Positions 26,847 through 35,639 of a DNA stretch of 64,000 bases are shown piece by piece. Both the position numbers and the translations under genes were made by a program. Source of the stretch: Schlesneria sphaerica (GTDB lineage: Bacteria > Planctomycetota > Planctomycetia > Planctomycetales > Planctomycetaceae); contig NZ_CP172346.1 of the NCBI RefSeq assembly GCF_044336245.1, forward strand, positions 6,944,001 through 7,008,000, given 5' to 3'. The stretch's first letter is position 1, and every line of letters starts with the position of its first letter. The notes beneath the pieces are model-generated. The model worked only from the letters and a program-made list of their open reading frames with translations, was not told where the DNA came from and made no database searches.

Positions 26847-28367
26847 ATGAATCCGAGTCTGGTCGAATATCTGCGGCGAATCTTAACCGCGCGTGTCTAC
26901 GATGTGGCTGTCGAGTCCCCGCTGGAACTGGCATCGCGGCTTTCGTCCCGATTGAAGAATCAGGTCTGGCTGAAACGGGAAGACACCCAGCCCGTCTTCA
27001 GTTTTAAACTTCGGGGGGCGTACAACAAGATGGCAAACCTGACGCCTGCCGAACTGGCGCGAGGCGTCGTCTGTGCGTCGGCCGGTAATCACGCGCAAGG
27101 AGTCGCCCTCAGTGCGCGACGACTTGGGTGCCGCGCGACGATTGTCATGCCTGTGACGACGCCGCGACTGAAGTCCGACGCGGTCCGAGCACTGGGGGGT
27201 GAAGTTGTCCTGCATGGAGACAGTTACTCCGACGCATATGGGCATGCGCTTCAACTTGAATTGAGTGAGGGGCTGGTCTTCGTTCATCCCTTCGATGACC
27301 CGGCAGTGATTGCAGGACAGGGAACGATCGGGATGGAGATTCTACGACAGCACCAGCACGCCATTGATGCCGTTTTTGTGGCGATCGGGGGGGGTGGGCT
27401 GATTTCAGGAGTCGCCGCCTATATCAAGGCTGTCAGGCCCGAGATCAAGATCATCGGAGTGCAGACGACAGACTCGGATGCCATGATTCAATCCGTCCGT
27501 GCGGGCAAGAGAATTCAGCTTCCGGATGTGGGACTCTTTTCTGATGGGACTGCCGTCAAACTGGTGGGAGAAGAAACTTTCAGGCTGACGTCCGAACTGG
27601 TAGATGATTTCATCACCGTCGATACCGATGCGGTGTGTGCCGCGATTAAGGACGCATTTGAAGATACACGAAGCGTCCTGGAACCGGCCGGAGCCCTCGG
27701 TATTGCGGGGATGAAACAGTACATCGCGAAGAGGAATCTGACAGGTAAGACATTGGTCGCGATTACGTGCGGCGCCAATATGAACTTCGATCGTCTGCGC
27801 TTTGTGGCGGAACGGGCAGAAGCAGGGGAAGCGCGAGAAGCGTTGTTTGCGGTTTCGATCCCGGAAGAGCGAGGCAGCTTCAAACGGATGTGTGAAGTCA
27901 TCGGACAGCGAAGCGTCACTGAGTTCAGCTACCGTATCTCGGATGATCGTGAGGCCCATGTCTTCGTTGGCCTGGTGACGACCGACCGGGCGGAAGCCGC
28001 CAGCATCGCAGACGCATTCATCGAGGCGGGATTCAATGCGATCGATCTGGTCGATGATGAACTGTCCAAGGAACACGTCAGGCATATGGTGGGAGGGAGA
28101 AGCCGAAACGCCACTGACGAACGCCTGTATCGTTTTCAGTTTCCCGAACGGCCCGGGGCGTTGATGCGGTTTCTGTCCTGTATGCATCCCGATTGGAATA
28201 TCAGCCTGTTCCATTACCGGAATCAGGGTGCGGACTATGGACGTATTCTGGTCGGGATTCAGGTTCCAGATCGGGACCAACCGTTGTTTCAGCAGTTCGT
28301 CCAGACACTCGGCTACCCCTGTATCGACGAGACTCATAACCGCGTCTACCGTTTGTTTCTGCGGTAA
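26847..28367 (+). CDS. ilvA: Threonine dehydratase, biosynthetic (threonine ammonia-lyase)
   Basis: 506 residues from ATG 26847 (MNPSLVEYLRRIL), aligning with the E. coli IlvA N-terminus; a TTG ten codons upstream is not favoured. PLP lysine is Lys54 in SFKLRGAYNKM, the phosphate-binding loop is GGGGLISG, and CGANMNF precedes two C-terminal ACT-like regulatory domains (RGSFKRMCEVIG... and RPGALMRFLSCM...). This length with two ACT domains indicates the biosynthetic, isoleucine-inhibited enzyme that makes 2-oxobutanoate from threonine. A G8 run sits in codons for the glycine loop at 27387. Confidence 0.95.
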   Translation: MNPSLVEYLRRILTARVYDVAVESPLELASRLSSRLKNQVWLKREDTQPVFSFKLRGAYNKMANLTPAELARGVVCASAGNHAQGVALSARRLGCRATIVMPVTTPRLKSDAVRALGGEVVLHGDSYSDAYGHALQLELSEGLVFVHPFDDPAVIAGQGTIGMEILRQHQHAIDAVFVAIGGGGLISGVAAYIKAVRPEIKIIGVQTTDSDAMIQSVRAGKRIQLPDVGLFSDGTAVKLVGEETFRLTSELVDDFITVDTDAVCAAIKDAFEDTRSVLEPAGALGIAGMKQYIAKRNLTGKTLVAITCGANMNFDRLRFVAERAEAGEAREALFAVSIPEERGSFKRMCEVIGQRSVTEFSYRISDDREAHVFVGLVTTDRAEAASIADAFIEAGFNAIDLVDDELSKEHVRHMVGGRSRNATDERLYRFQFPERPGALMRFLSCMHPDWNISLFHYRNQGADYGRILVGIQVPDRDQPLFQQFVQTLGYPCIDETHNRVYRLFLR

Positions 28368-28633
28368 CAGGGAGATCCGGATCGAGGGCGGAGGGAAGTT
28401 ACAAAGTCAGCCTCGTTTCAGGTGAGCCGTAAACTGCGAACCCTGTTGCGATCGGTATCGCGTCATGGGCAAGGCCTGCGGCAAGGATCACTTTAGGCCC
28501 TGCAATGGGGCTCGACGACCAAGCACTGGGGCCTCGCTTCCCTTCGAGTGGTGACCGCCGGACGACGAAATCAGTTTTTGGTGACCAATAAAGATCTCCA
28601 TCAGAATAGCGATTTTCTCGGAGCCCACAGGGA
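28368..28633. other. Intergenic region after ilvA
   Basis: About 265 bases between ilvA and the riboswitch promoter (585 bases separate ilvA from the next gene). It has a GATCCGGATC palindrome near 28375 but no T-run terminator and no plausible coding frame. Confidence 0.4.
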
Positions 28634-28661
28634 TTGCCAATCTGTCAATGTTAGTTAGAAT
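28634..28661 (+). promoter_or_regulatory. Sigma70-like promoter of the cobalamin riboswitch transcript
   Basis: TTGCCA (28634-28639) and TAGAAT (28656-28661) are separated by 16 bases. The predicted start, about 28668, coincides with the 5' strand of the riboswitch closing stem, so aptamer and promoter fit together. Confidence 0.55.
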
Positions 28662-28666
28662 CGGCC

Positions 28667-28843
28667 CGTCTCATTGGGCGTCCGATCAGAAACGATCAGG
28701 ACAGGAAGCCGGTTAGAACCCGGCACGGGACCGCCGCTGTATACGAGGAGAACTTCGGACATTGTGCCACTGTCGGCTCAGGCTGATGGGAAGGCGTTCG
28801 AGGTTCGTTCGACTCGTGAGTCAGAATACGGCCCGGTGAGACG
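28667..28843 (+). ncRNA. Cobalamin (adenosylcobalamin-class) riboswitch aptamer
   Basis: The core closely follows the cobalamin riboswitch consensus: CAGGAAGCCGGT, AACCCGGCACGGGACC, GCCGCTGTA (B12-box region, 28701-28743), then the downstream conserved GAGTCAGAATAC (28818-28829). CGTCTCA (28667-28673) pairs with TGAGACG (28837-28843) to close the P1 stem. CGCCATG (28842-28848), overlapping the P1 3' strand, is complementary to CATGGCG (28932-28938) directly before the AGAAAG ribosome-binding region of the next gene. That suggests translational control through sequestration or release near the start codon. Controlled gene: the DUF1559 gene at 28953. Confidence 0.88.
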
Positions 28844-28952
28844 CCATGTGTGATGCTCCGGCCTCAAGCGTCCCTGGAAGGCATGTCCTTGCGCACGGTG
28901 CTGCGCTCGTGTCTTTCCGCTGCCGAAGCTGCATGGCGAGAAAGACCCTCAC

Positions 28953-29939
28953 ATGCAATCTCTCTTCCTCCGCCGGCGCGCCTTTACGTTAATTGAACTT
29001 CTGGTCGTCATTGCCGTCATCTCTGTCCTGATGGGCTTACTGCTTCCCGCAGTCCAACAGGCGCGTGAGGCGGCCCGCAGAATGGACTGTCGAAACCATC
29101 TCAAGCAGATCGGGATCGCACTCCATAACTACCATGACATCTATAGTATGTTTCCCAAGGCCGGATTTGCAGCAGGGTTTTCCTCTTCTGCCCAGCTCAA
29201 AAATGTCAATCTGATCCGAACTCGAACGATCAGTTGGGGCGTCGCCATCCTTCCCTGTCTGGATCAGGCAGCCCTGTTCAACGAATGGGACATGAACCGT
29301 TTTTATCTGGAACCAGAGAACTGGTCCGTCGCCGAAGAGGTCCTGCCCGTTTATCTATGTCCTTCCAGTCGCTCTTCGGATCGAAGAAAGCTGCAAGGGG
29401 ATAATGCCAATTTTCCTGGAGTCCGATTTGGACGGAGTGACTACGGGGCTAACTACGGAGAACGCGCAATTCGCTGCTTTGGCGAACCGGTCGGATGCCA
29501 GGCCCAGAACAATTATGGAAGCAATTCTTATGATTCCCGCGGGCCGTTTACCGTCGTCTCCACAGGTTATCAAAACAACGTTTCGTCCAGAGATGTTATT
29601 GACGGACTAACGCAGACCATCTTTGTCGGTGAAGCACCTGAAGCTTTGCACGGGATCTGGGCCGGTCACAAAAATTTCTTCGACCAGTCAGCCCCCATTA
29701 ACGCGCGCTATAGCCTTTCGTCACAGACGAAATGGCAATCTTGTGTTACGACCGCCAGTAGCAGCACATTAGGGCGGATTGGTTGCGACTTCGGTCAGGA
29801 ATTTCATAGCTATCACATCGGGGGAGCAAATTTTCTGCTGGGGGATGGCTCTGCCCGTTTCATCAGCGAGACGATTGACCTCAAGGTCTTTGCTGCTCTG
29901 CTATCCTACAAGGGGGGAGAGATCGTCGGCGACTATTAA
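28953..29939 (+). CDS. DUF1559 prepilin-like protein controlled by the cobalamin riboswitch
   Basis: 328 residues. The type IV prepilin-like N-terminus RRRAFTLIELLVVIAVISVL (cleavage expected before Phe) is followed by the planctomycete signature PAVQQAREAARRMDCRNHLKQIG. The C-terminus has the H-X9-DG motif (HIGGANFLLGDGSARF). This family forms pseudopilin-like surface or secretion components; individual functions are unknown. The ATG lies nine bases after GAGAAAG, 110 bases after the riboswitch aptamer. A B12 riboswitch upstream of a pseudopilin-like gene is unusual and argues for a role in B12 acquisition or a B12-responsive surface state. Confidence 0.92.
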   Translation: MQSLFLRRRAFTLIELLVVIAVISVLMGLLLPAVQQAREAARRMDCRNHLKQIGIALHNYHDIYSMFPKAGFAAGFSSSAQLKNVNLIRTRTISWGVAILPCLDQAALFNEWDMNRFYLEPENWSVAEEVLPVYLCPSSRSSDRRKLQGDNANFPGVRFGRSDYGANYGERAIRCFGEPVGCQAQNNYGSNSYDSRGPFTVVSTGYQNNVSSRDVIDGLTQTIFVGEAPEALHGIWAGHKNFFDQSAPINARYSLSSQTKWQSCVTTASSSTLGRIGCDFGQEFHSYHIGGANFLLGDGSARFISETIDLKVFAALLSYKGGEIVGDY

Positions 29940-29984
29940 TCGCAACGATTATTCGCCTCAGAAATTCTTACTCTAATTCTTAGA

Positions 29985-30010
29985 AGTGGTATCGAATCAG
30001 CGATACCACT
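29985..30010 (+). terminator. 10-bp perfect stem-loop after the DUF1559 gene
   Basis: AGTGGTATCG (29985-29994) pairs perfectly with CGATACCACT (30001-30010) around a six-base loop, 46 bases after the stop. No T-run follows, so termination may be incomplete or factor-dependent; read-through into the DUF4465 gene is possible. Confidence 0.55.
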
Positions 30011-30306
30011 GTGGTGTTGCGACAGCTTCTCTTTGAGGCTGTGCACGTCGCTGTGACCGCCCCCTCCAGCCCGTTCATTTCGCTGAGGTGGCAACGGAAA
30101 CGACTCGAAGTCGCATTCCTATGAGAGCTTTTCTGCAGAAGTCCGCGATGCGGACGCTGCGTTTTTTGTCCGTCGATTACGACCTGGTCTGAACCTCATC
30201 GCTCTCGTGTTGCACTGAGAGTCTGTTCTGTCTCAGCGTGCAGCACCGGTGTGTCCAGTGGCCCTTGAAGCGTCGTCGTCGAAGTTTTGGTTGAAAGGTC
30301 GGGTTT
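30011..30306. other. Spacer between the DUF1559 and DUF4465 genes
   Basis: About 300 bases (367 between the two stop/start codons). It contains no second riboswitch that I can recognise, no coding frame and no clear promoter; AAAGG at about 30294 is the ribosome-binding site of the next gene. Confidence 0.45.
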
Positions 30307-31290
30307 ATGATGTCATTGACTGCGTGTTTTTCGAAATTGGTGCTGTCAGCCGCTATTGTGTCGGCAATGATGTCCGCGGTGAGCGGCGGAGAAATTGTCG
30401 CCACATTCCAGGATCTGCCGCTCTCCGCAGGTTCTCACGGGCCTCCGTTTGATGCGGGTGGAGTGGTCGTGCCTGGCGGGTATTCTCCTGAAATCCGGAC
30501 CGATTTCGTGACGTCGGGTGTCACTTTGTCGAACTTCCAGGACCAAGGGGGATCCGGTTTCTGGCATGGTTTTGCATACTCGAACGAACACAACACAGTC
30601 GATGGCGGGTATCTGAATCAATTCAGTGTCTTCGCACCCGGAGATAGCAGTTCCAATCAATTCGGAGTGGCATTCGGATACGATGATGTCTCTCCGAACG
30701 TTCTTGATCCAGTTCCTTTCAACCCGATGGATGTGAGCGCCTTAAGAGATCTCCCCCACTTTTCTCTGCCGACGGGGGCGACCATTCTGAGCGCCCAAGT
30801 CGCCAACACCACGTACGCGGCACTCTCTATGCTCTGGGGAGATTCGTTTGCGAAAGCTTTCGGAGGTGCGTCAGGAAATGATCCTGACTTTCTGATGCTT
30901 TCAGCGTATGGCACTGATGCGGACGGAAATGTGCTGAGCACCTCGGGTGGGCAGTCGGTGGCTGCAATTTCTGCGGAGTTCTTTCTTGCGGATTATCGAT
31001 TTGCCGATCAAACCCTGGATTATGTCATTGCCGACTGGACTCTCTTCGATCTGTCGTCGCTGGCGGGTGCATCGACGATTTACTTCAATCTTTCTTCATC
31101 CGATACGGGGCCCTATGGGATGAATACTCCCGCCTATTTTGCGATTGACAACATCACATATGCTGTCAACCCCGCGGCCGTCCCTGAGCCGTGCTCGCTG
31201 ATATTGCTATTGTCAGGGGGAGCCGGCTTGTTCATCGCACGGAACAGGCGGCTTGGTGAGGGTGCGGAAAGGTCATCTGTGGAATCGTAG
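30307..31290 (+). CDS. DUF4465 domain protein with PEP-CTERM sorting signal
   Basis: 327 residues: N-terminal signal (MMSLTACFSKLVLSAAIV..., cleavage near VSGG-E), a DUF4465 domain (about 55-285) and a PEP-CTERM tail from residue 292 (VPEP, hydrophobic stretch, RNRR). DUF4465 marks include GFWHGFAYSNEHN, VANTTYAALSML, GDSFAKAFGG, EFFLADYRF, DWTLFDLSSL and SSSDTGPYGMNTPAYFAIDN. As far as I recall, DUF4465 proteins occur in B12-riboswitch loci of Bacteroidota, including surface cobalamin-binding BtuH proteins, which makes the upstream riboswitch meaningful. The 12-residue tail after the Arg cluster is longer than usual for PEP-CTERM. Likely anchored at the cell surface by exosortase/archaeosortase processing. 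Confidence 0.85.
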   Translation: MMSLTACFSKLVLSAAIVSAMMSAVSGGEIVATFQDLPLSAGSHGPPFDAGGVVVPGGYSPEIRTDFVTSGVTLSNFQDQGGSGFWHGFAYSNEHNTVDGGYLNQFSVFAPGDSSSNQFGVAFGYDDVSPNVLDPVPFNPMDVSALRDLPHFSLPTGATILSAQVANTTYAALSMLWGDSFAKAFGGASGNDPDFLMLSAYGTDADGNVLSTSGGQSVAAISAEFFLADYRFADQTLDYVIADWTLFDLSSLAGASTIYFNLSSSDTGPYGMNTPAYFAIDNITYAVNPAAVPEPCSLILLLSGGAGLFIARNRRLGEGAERSSVES

Positions 31291-31478
31291 GGAGCGACTT
31301 TTCTCGAATACTCCTGACCGTACCATTCGTACGCAGATGTTCGCGTCGATTGGCCGACAGATGACGTATCAGCAGAGTATTCTCGTGTCGTGACGAGGTT
31401 CGTCGCAGCAGTGACGCCTCTTGAGTTACTTCCTCATAGTTGCCCAGCCGAATCAAAGTTCCTCGGCTCCATACGTCT

Positions 31479-31557
31479 GGGCCACGCCTTGATGAATCAG
31501 GTCAAATCTGGATGATGGTACAATCGTCGAATTGAATTCCTGAGGAAGGCGTGGCCC
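31479..31557 (+). repeat. 12-bp perfect inverted repeat overlapping the ribosome-binding site of the next gene
   Basis: GGGCCACGCCTT (31479-31490) and AAGGCGTGGCCC (31546-31557) are exact reverse complements, 55 bases apart. The second arm contains the AGGAAGG ribosome-binding region of the gene starting at 31560, so the hairpin could hide it. A TACAAT sequence at 31519 inside the loop could be a promoter whose transcript would lack the first arm. Confidence 0.6.
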
Positions 31558-31559
31558 GG

Positions 31560-32222
31560 ATGAATTATTTCGCTCACGCGCTGAACCATCTTCACGAGCC
31601 TTATCTGATGGCTGCGACGGGGGTCCCGGACTGGTTGTCCGCGGCGGATCGGAAGGTGCGTCTGAGGCCGCGTCATGTTGAGCCCTGGCTGGCGTCAAAT
31701 GACGACGTGCAATCCGCCGTGGCTGCGGGAGTGCTGCAGCATCTACACGATGACGACTGGTTTCATGCCACGCGCGGGTTTGTTGAGGTGACGTCTGAAC
31801 TGACACGGATGTTTCGCGAGAATCTCGGCCCTGATGAAAAGTATCACTGTAACTTTTTGGGGCATGTCGGCATGGAACTGATTCTGGATGGAGTGCTGAT
31901 GGACCAGTACAACGTTCAGTTTGAGGACTACTGGCGGTTGCTGGATGATGTTGACCCCGCACAGATCGAAGTGGCGGTGAACCGGATGGCCCGTACACCG
32001 ACAGAACGACTGGCTTGGTTTATCGAAGTCTATCGGCGTGAGCAGTTTCTGCGTGGGTACGAGAGTGATCTGACATTACTGCTTCTCTTGAATCAAGTGC
32101 TGATGCGAGTCAAACTGTCCCCGATTCCGACCGACGCCAGTGAAGTCATCACGGCGGGTAGAGATCTCGTTCGTCTGCGTTTGCGGGATCTGCTTCCCGC
32201 AGATCGCTTCACGTTACCATGA
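31560..32222 (+). CDS. Conserved protein resembling acyl-carrier-protein phosphodiesterase (AcpH/DUF479)
   Basis: 220 residues. I chose ATG 31560 (MNYFAHALNHL), 12 bases after AGGAAGG; a GTG three codons upstream lies within the ribosome-binding region. The opening MNYFAHA, the DDDWFHATRGF motif and FLGHVGMELILDGVL resemble the metal-dependent all-helical AcpH family, with His and Asp residues where the HD-like site is expected. Similarity is moderate and function remains tentative. The strong inverted repeat over its ribosome-binding site suggests translational control. Confidence 0.6.
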   Translation: MNYFAHALNHLHEPYLMAATGVPDWLSAADRKVRLRPRHVEPWLASNDDVQSAVAAGVLQHLHDDDWFHATRGFVEVTSELTRMFRENLGPDEKYHCNFLGHVGMELILDGVLMDQYNVQFEDYWRLLDDVDPAQIEVAVNRMARTPTERLAWFIEVYRREQFLRGYESDLTLLLLLNQVLMRVKLSPIPTDASEVITAGRDLVRLRLRDLLPADRFTLP

Positions 32223-32264
32223 TCACATCCATGACCTGATTCGCGAACTTTTAGGGTGAACCGC

Positions 32265-33107
32265 ATGAAATACGGAATGAATATGCTGCTCTGGGCGTCC
32301 GACGTGACGGAAGAGCATGCCGGAATCCTCGAGAAGCTGAAGAAGTGGGGATACGACGGCGTCGAACTTCCCGTCTTTGATCTCGATCCCGCGAAGTTCG
32401 CCAGACTTGGCAAGATGCTTGATGCGATCGGTCTTGAGCGAACAGCCGTGACTGTCTGTTCCGATGCTGACAATCCGATATCCGCCGATCCCGCAATTCG
32501 CTCTGCCGGGGTGGAGCGATTGAAAAAGGCGATCGACACTGTGGCGGCAGCGGGAGCAAACCTGCTTTGCGGTCCTCTGCATTCGGCATTAGGGACGTTC
32601 AGTGGGACCGGTCCGACTGCAGATGAATGGAAGTGGGGCCTTGATTCACTGACGAAAGCCGCCGACCACGCGGCAAAAAACAACGTCACCCTGGTCTGTG
32701 AATACCTCAATCGATTCGAATGTTACTTCCTGACCAGCGCGGCGGACGATGCCCGATTCTGTCGCGAAGCTAATCATCCGAATTTGAAGATGATGTATGA
32801 TACCTTCCACGCGAACATCGAAGAGAAAGATCTCGCGGCCGCGATGAAGGGGTGCTGGGACCAGGTCGTCCATGTGCATATTTCAGAAAACGATCGTTCG
32901 ACTCCGGGTGAAGGACACGTCGACTGGGAAACCACGTTCAAGACGTTGAAAGAACTGAAGTATGATGGCTGGTTGACCGTTGAAGCTTTTGGTCTGGCGC
33001 TGCCGGCACTGGCCGCCGCGACGAAGATCTGGCGTCGCATGTTTCCGACCGAAGAATATCTGGCTCAGAACGCACTGGCGTTCATGAAGAAGGGAATGGC
33101 AGACTGA
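32265..33107 (+). CDS. Sugar phosphate isomerase/epimerase (xylose isomerase-like TIM barrel)
   Basis: 280 residues from ATG 32265 (MKYGMNMLLW); a GTG three codons upstream is possible. TIM-barrel metal-site motifs of the D-psicose/tagatose 3-epimerase family are present: CEYLNRFECYFL (Glu), MMYDTFHANIEE (Asp, His), HVHISENDRSTPGEGHVDW and LTVEAFG (Glu). The likely reaction is aldose-ketose isomerisation or 3-epimerisation of a free keto-sugar with a divalent metal, cytoplasmic. Many such paralogues occur in planctomycetes and the substrate cannot be read from sequence. It starts 42 bases after the previous gene, perhaps in one transcript. Confidence 0.9.
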   Translation: MKYGMNMLLWASDVTEEHAGILEKLKKWGYDGVELPVFDLDPAKFARLGKMLDAIGLERTAVTVCSDADNPISADPAIRSAGVERLKKAIDTVAAAGANLLCGPLHSALGTFSGTGPTADEWKWGLDSLTKAADHAAKNNVTLVCEYLNRFECYFLTSAADDARFCREANHPNLKMMYDTFHANIEEKDLAAAMKGCWDQVVHVHISENDRSTPGEGHVDWETTFKTLKELKYDGWLTVEAFGLALPALAAATKIWRRMFPTEEYLAQNALAFMKKGMAD

Positions 33108-33360
33108 GGGCCGCTCGTTTCGCTCGCCGGGTCAGCCTTCTCGATCAGGCGGACGTCATCGACGATTCGCCGTAGATATGTCCCCACTGCGCCATGGCCT
33201 GCAAGCCTGGCTGCGGTGGGTGATTCGTTGACCCCACTCAGATTCTTGGAAAGGCTGCCGCACATGATTTGGGGTGCCTCATGTGGTTTCCCCGAGAATG
33301 TCAGTTAACAATCCCAAACTGCTGTCGACGCGGCGCGGCAGTCGATCGTTCCCTGGCTGA

Positions 33361-34116
33361 CTAAGGGATAATGAAGACGGCGCCGACTGCGGCGCCCGCC
33401 TGATACAGCGTACCCCGCAGACTCTGCGGAATGACGTGCTTACGGTAGGGAACAGGACTACCCGGTCGGTCGACCCCGAGTGTGTAATAGGGCTCGGTAA
33501 GTGGATGAACTCCCGCCATGTACGGAATGAAGGGGACGCGGCCGAAGAAGTGCACGAATGAGACAAGCGCCTGCAGCCGCTGTCCTCGGCGGGGTTCCTC
33601 TTCGCAGATGCCATAGTCACAGAACCCGTACGCGTAGCCGAGTCGCTCAAGATTCGGCTCTTCGAAGAGCAGCGGAAGGCTGCGGGTGGCAGGAGCCTCC
33701 CAATGAAAGCAGGTGTAGGCCCAGGGGCGGTCTGTGCCGTCGAAGATGAGGTCCACGGATTCGTCGAGATCGCGAACGGGTTTGGACTTTGGCAACAGCC
33801 CCGCCGGAGGGGCGATCGTCGCCTTCACGTCAGACAGGGGGCGATGGACAGGCCGTCCCACGAAAGCAGAGGATTCCGAACTCGACTTCGAATCGGTCTC
33901 GCCGAACGGTGACGGGATATCGGCAAGTCGGTCAAGTGCGTCACCGATCTCAGACGACTCAGCAACTAGATCATCCCCACCCACGATTTCGATGAATGGC
34001 TCAAACTCGGGGAGTGGATCGGCTCCGTACCCCGCGTACCCGACCACGAACGCGGAACTACCCAGCACGCAGCAAAGCAGCTTTCGAAGGCTGGCGAGTC
34101 GGGCAGGTCCTGTCAT
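33361..34116 (-). CDS. Secreted protein of unknown function
   Basis: 251 residues. A signal peptide (SLRKLLCCVLGSSAFVVGYAG) is followed by a Ser/Asp/Pro-rich linker and a C-terminal domain with clustered aromatics and cysteines (YAYGFCDYGICEEEPRRGQ, FGRVPFIPYMAGVHPLTEPYY). I do not recognise the family; the aromatic, Cys-containing C-terminal part is probably planctomycete-specific. Convergent with the upstream isomerase gene. Confidence 0.7.
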   Translation of the reverse strand: MTGPARLASLRKLLCCVLGSSAFVVGYAGYGADPLPEFEPFIEIVGGDDLVAESSEIGDALDRLADIPSPFGETDSKSSSESSAFVGRPVHRPLSDVKATIAPPAGLLPKSKPVRDLDESVDLIFDGTDRPWAYTCFHWEAPATRSLPLLFEEPNLERLGYAYGFCDYGICEEEPRRGQRLQALVSFVHFFGRVPFIPYMAGVHPLTEPYYTLGVDRPGSPVPYRKHVIPQSLRGTLYQAGAAVGAVFIIP

Positions 34117-34365
34117 GTTCGCTTATCCTCTCACCCAAGGCAGACGCGAGAATCCTTTCTCGTAATCTCATTTTCATTCGGCTCAGCCTGATGCACTCAT
34201 GCAGTTCAGAGTGTGCGGAGAGATTAATTGATACCCTGAGAGATGTTCATGCAGATTGCCCAGTCTGACATGAGTACCATTGGGCGTATCGCAGCTCGTT
34301 GCGTAAAGCAAAGGGGCGTATTTTGCAGCTGGAGGGCTCGTAACGTGAACCGAGCGGGCCGGATC

Positions 34366-35628
34366 TCAGATCAATTCCGCGACCGGTTTGCCTCCGTCGG
34401 TCAACTTCAATAATCGGCCGTCCGGAGCAAAGTAGTCTTTAGTAACGTCCAGACCGAGGGCGGTGAACAGCGTTGCATGGAAGTCAGGGATCGTGACGGC
34501 TCTATCTTTGACTTCGGTACCATCCTCTGTGGATTCCCCCAGCGCCTGGCCGGCCTTGATACCGCCGCCAGCGAGAACGGCGGAAAAGACGTTGGGGAAA
34601 TGGTCGCGGCCGTTGTCTCCATTGATTTTGGGTGTGCGACCGAATTCGCCGACGCAGCAGACGAGAGTCTGATCAAGCAGACCCCGTTCCTGAAGGTCTT
34701 CGATCAGGGTTGCCAGACCTGCGTCGAGTGACGCGGACAGATCCTGGACCTGGTTGAAATTGTTGTCGTGCGTGTCCCAGCCACCGAAGTTCACTTCGAC
34801 GAATTTGACTCCCGATTCGACGAGCCGCCGCGCCATGAGGCAGGCTCGGGCGAGATACCCATCGTTAATCCCGCTGCCGTACCGTTCGAAGAGTTCCGGC
34901 TCGCTGGCGGCCGCGTCGTAAGGCTGGAACACCTCGCTGTGCCGCATCCGATCGGCGCGCCGAGCCAGTTCTGTGAGATCCGTGCCCAGCGGTGTTTGAA
35001 ACTTCTGACCGAACTGCGCGTTGAATCTTTCCAGTGCAGCGAGTCGACGCTTGAGCCTCGCGTCTGTCAAATCTTCCGGGAGGGCCAGGTTTGGAGCCGG
35101 GTTGCCGATGTCTTCGATCACAAAGGGGCCGAACTGAGGCCCAAGGATACTGGTGCCGAATCGCCTGCCGATCGAGACGAATGCGGGAACATCAGCCGCA
35201 GGATCAGACTGTTGCCAGGCGACTGTTGATCCGAATACCGGGTACTGAATGCGAGGGTTGGGCTGATACCCTGACAGCATCAAAACTTGAGCCCTGTCGT
35301 GGTCCCCTTCTTCGCTGCTCAGCGTTCGGACCACCGCCAGTTGATCGGCCATCGCAGCCAGACGAGGAACATGCTGGGAAAACTGAATGCCCGATAGCTT
35401 GGTATCAATCGCCTCGAACGGTCCGCCGGTCGGTGTGCTTGGCTTGGGATCGAACGTGTCGATCTGACTGGGGCCACCTTCGAGGAAGATCAAGATGCAT
35501 GCTTTCGCGCCGGCCGCTTTCGTCTGTGCGGATAGCAGCGCCGTCCAGAGGGACGTATTGAAGAACGAGATCCCCGCAGCGGTGGCGGACTTCAGGACCG
35601 ATCGACGTGAAAACAATGAAGTAAACAT
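34366..35628 (-). CDS. DUF1501 family secreted protein (Tat signal)
   Basis: 420 residues from the ATG giving MFTSLFSRRSVLKSATAAGI, a Tat signal; the frame extends upstream by 18 codons without support. DUF1501 motifs are ILIFLEGGPSQIDTFDPKP, QVLMLSGYQPNPRIQYPV, VNFGGWDTHDNNFNQVQ, CVGEFGRTPKINGDNGRDHFP and HATLFTALGL. It begins 11 bases after the DUF1549 gene stop, forming the usual pair. Function not established. Confidence 0.93.
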   Translation of the reverse strand: MFTSLFSRRSVLKSATAAGISFFNTSLWTALLSAQTKAAGAKACILIFLEGGPSQIDTFDPKPSTPTGGPFEAIDTKLSGIQFSQHVPRLAAMADQLAVVRTLSSEEGDHDRAQVLMLSGYQPNPRIQYPVFGSTVAWQQSDPAADVPAFVSIGRRFGTSILGPQFGPFVIEDIGNPAPNLALPEDLTDARLKRRLAALERFNAQFGQKFQTPLGTDLTELARRADRMRHSEVFQPYDAAASEPELFERYGSGINDGYLARACLMARRLVESGVKFVEVNFGGWDTHDNNFNQVQDLSASLDAGLATLIEDLQERGLLDQTLVCCVGEFGRTPKINGDNGRDHFPNVFSAVLAGGGIKAGQALGESTEDGTEVKDRAVTIPDFHATLFTALGLDVTKDYFAPDGRLLKLTDGGKPVAELI

Positions 35629-35639
35629 ACACTGTATTC

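Noticed and set aside
27405..28337. 310-codon minus-strand frame
   Set aside because: Antisense to ilvA.
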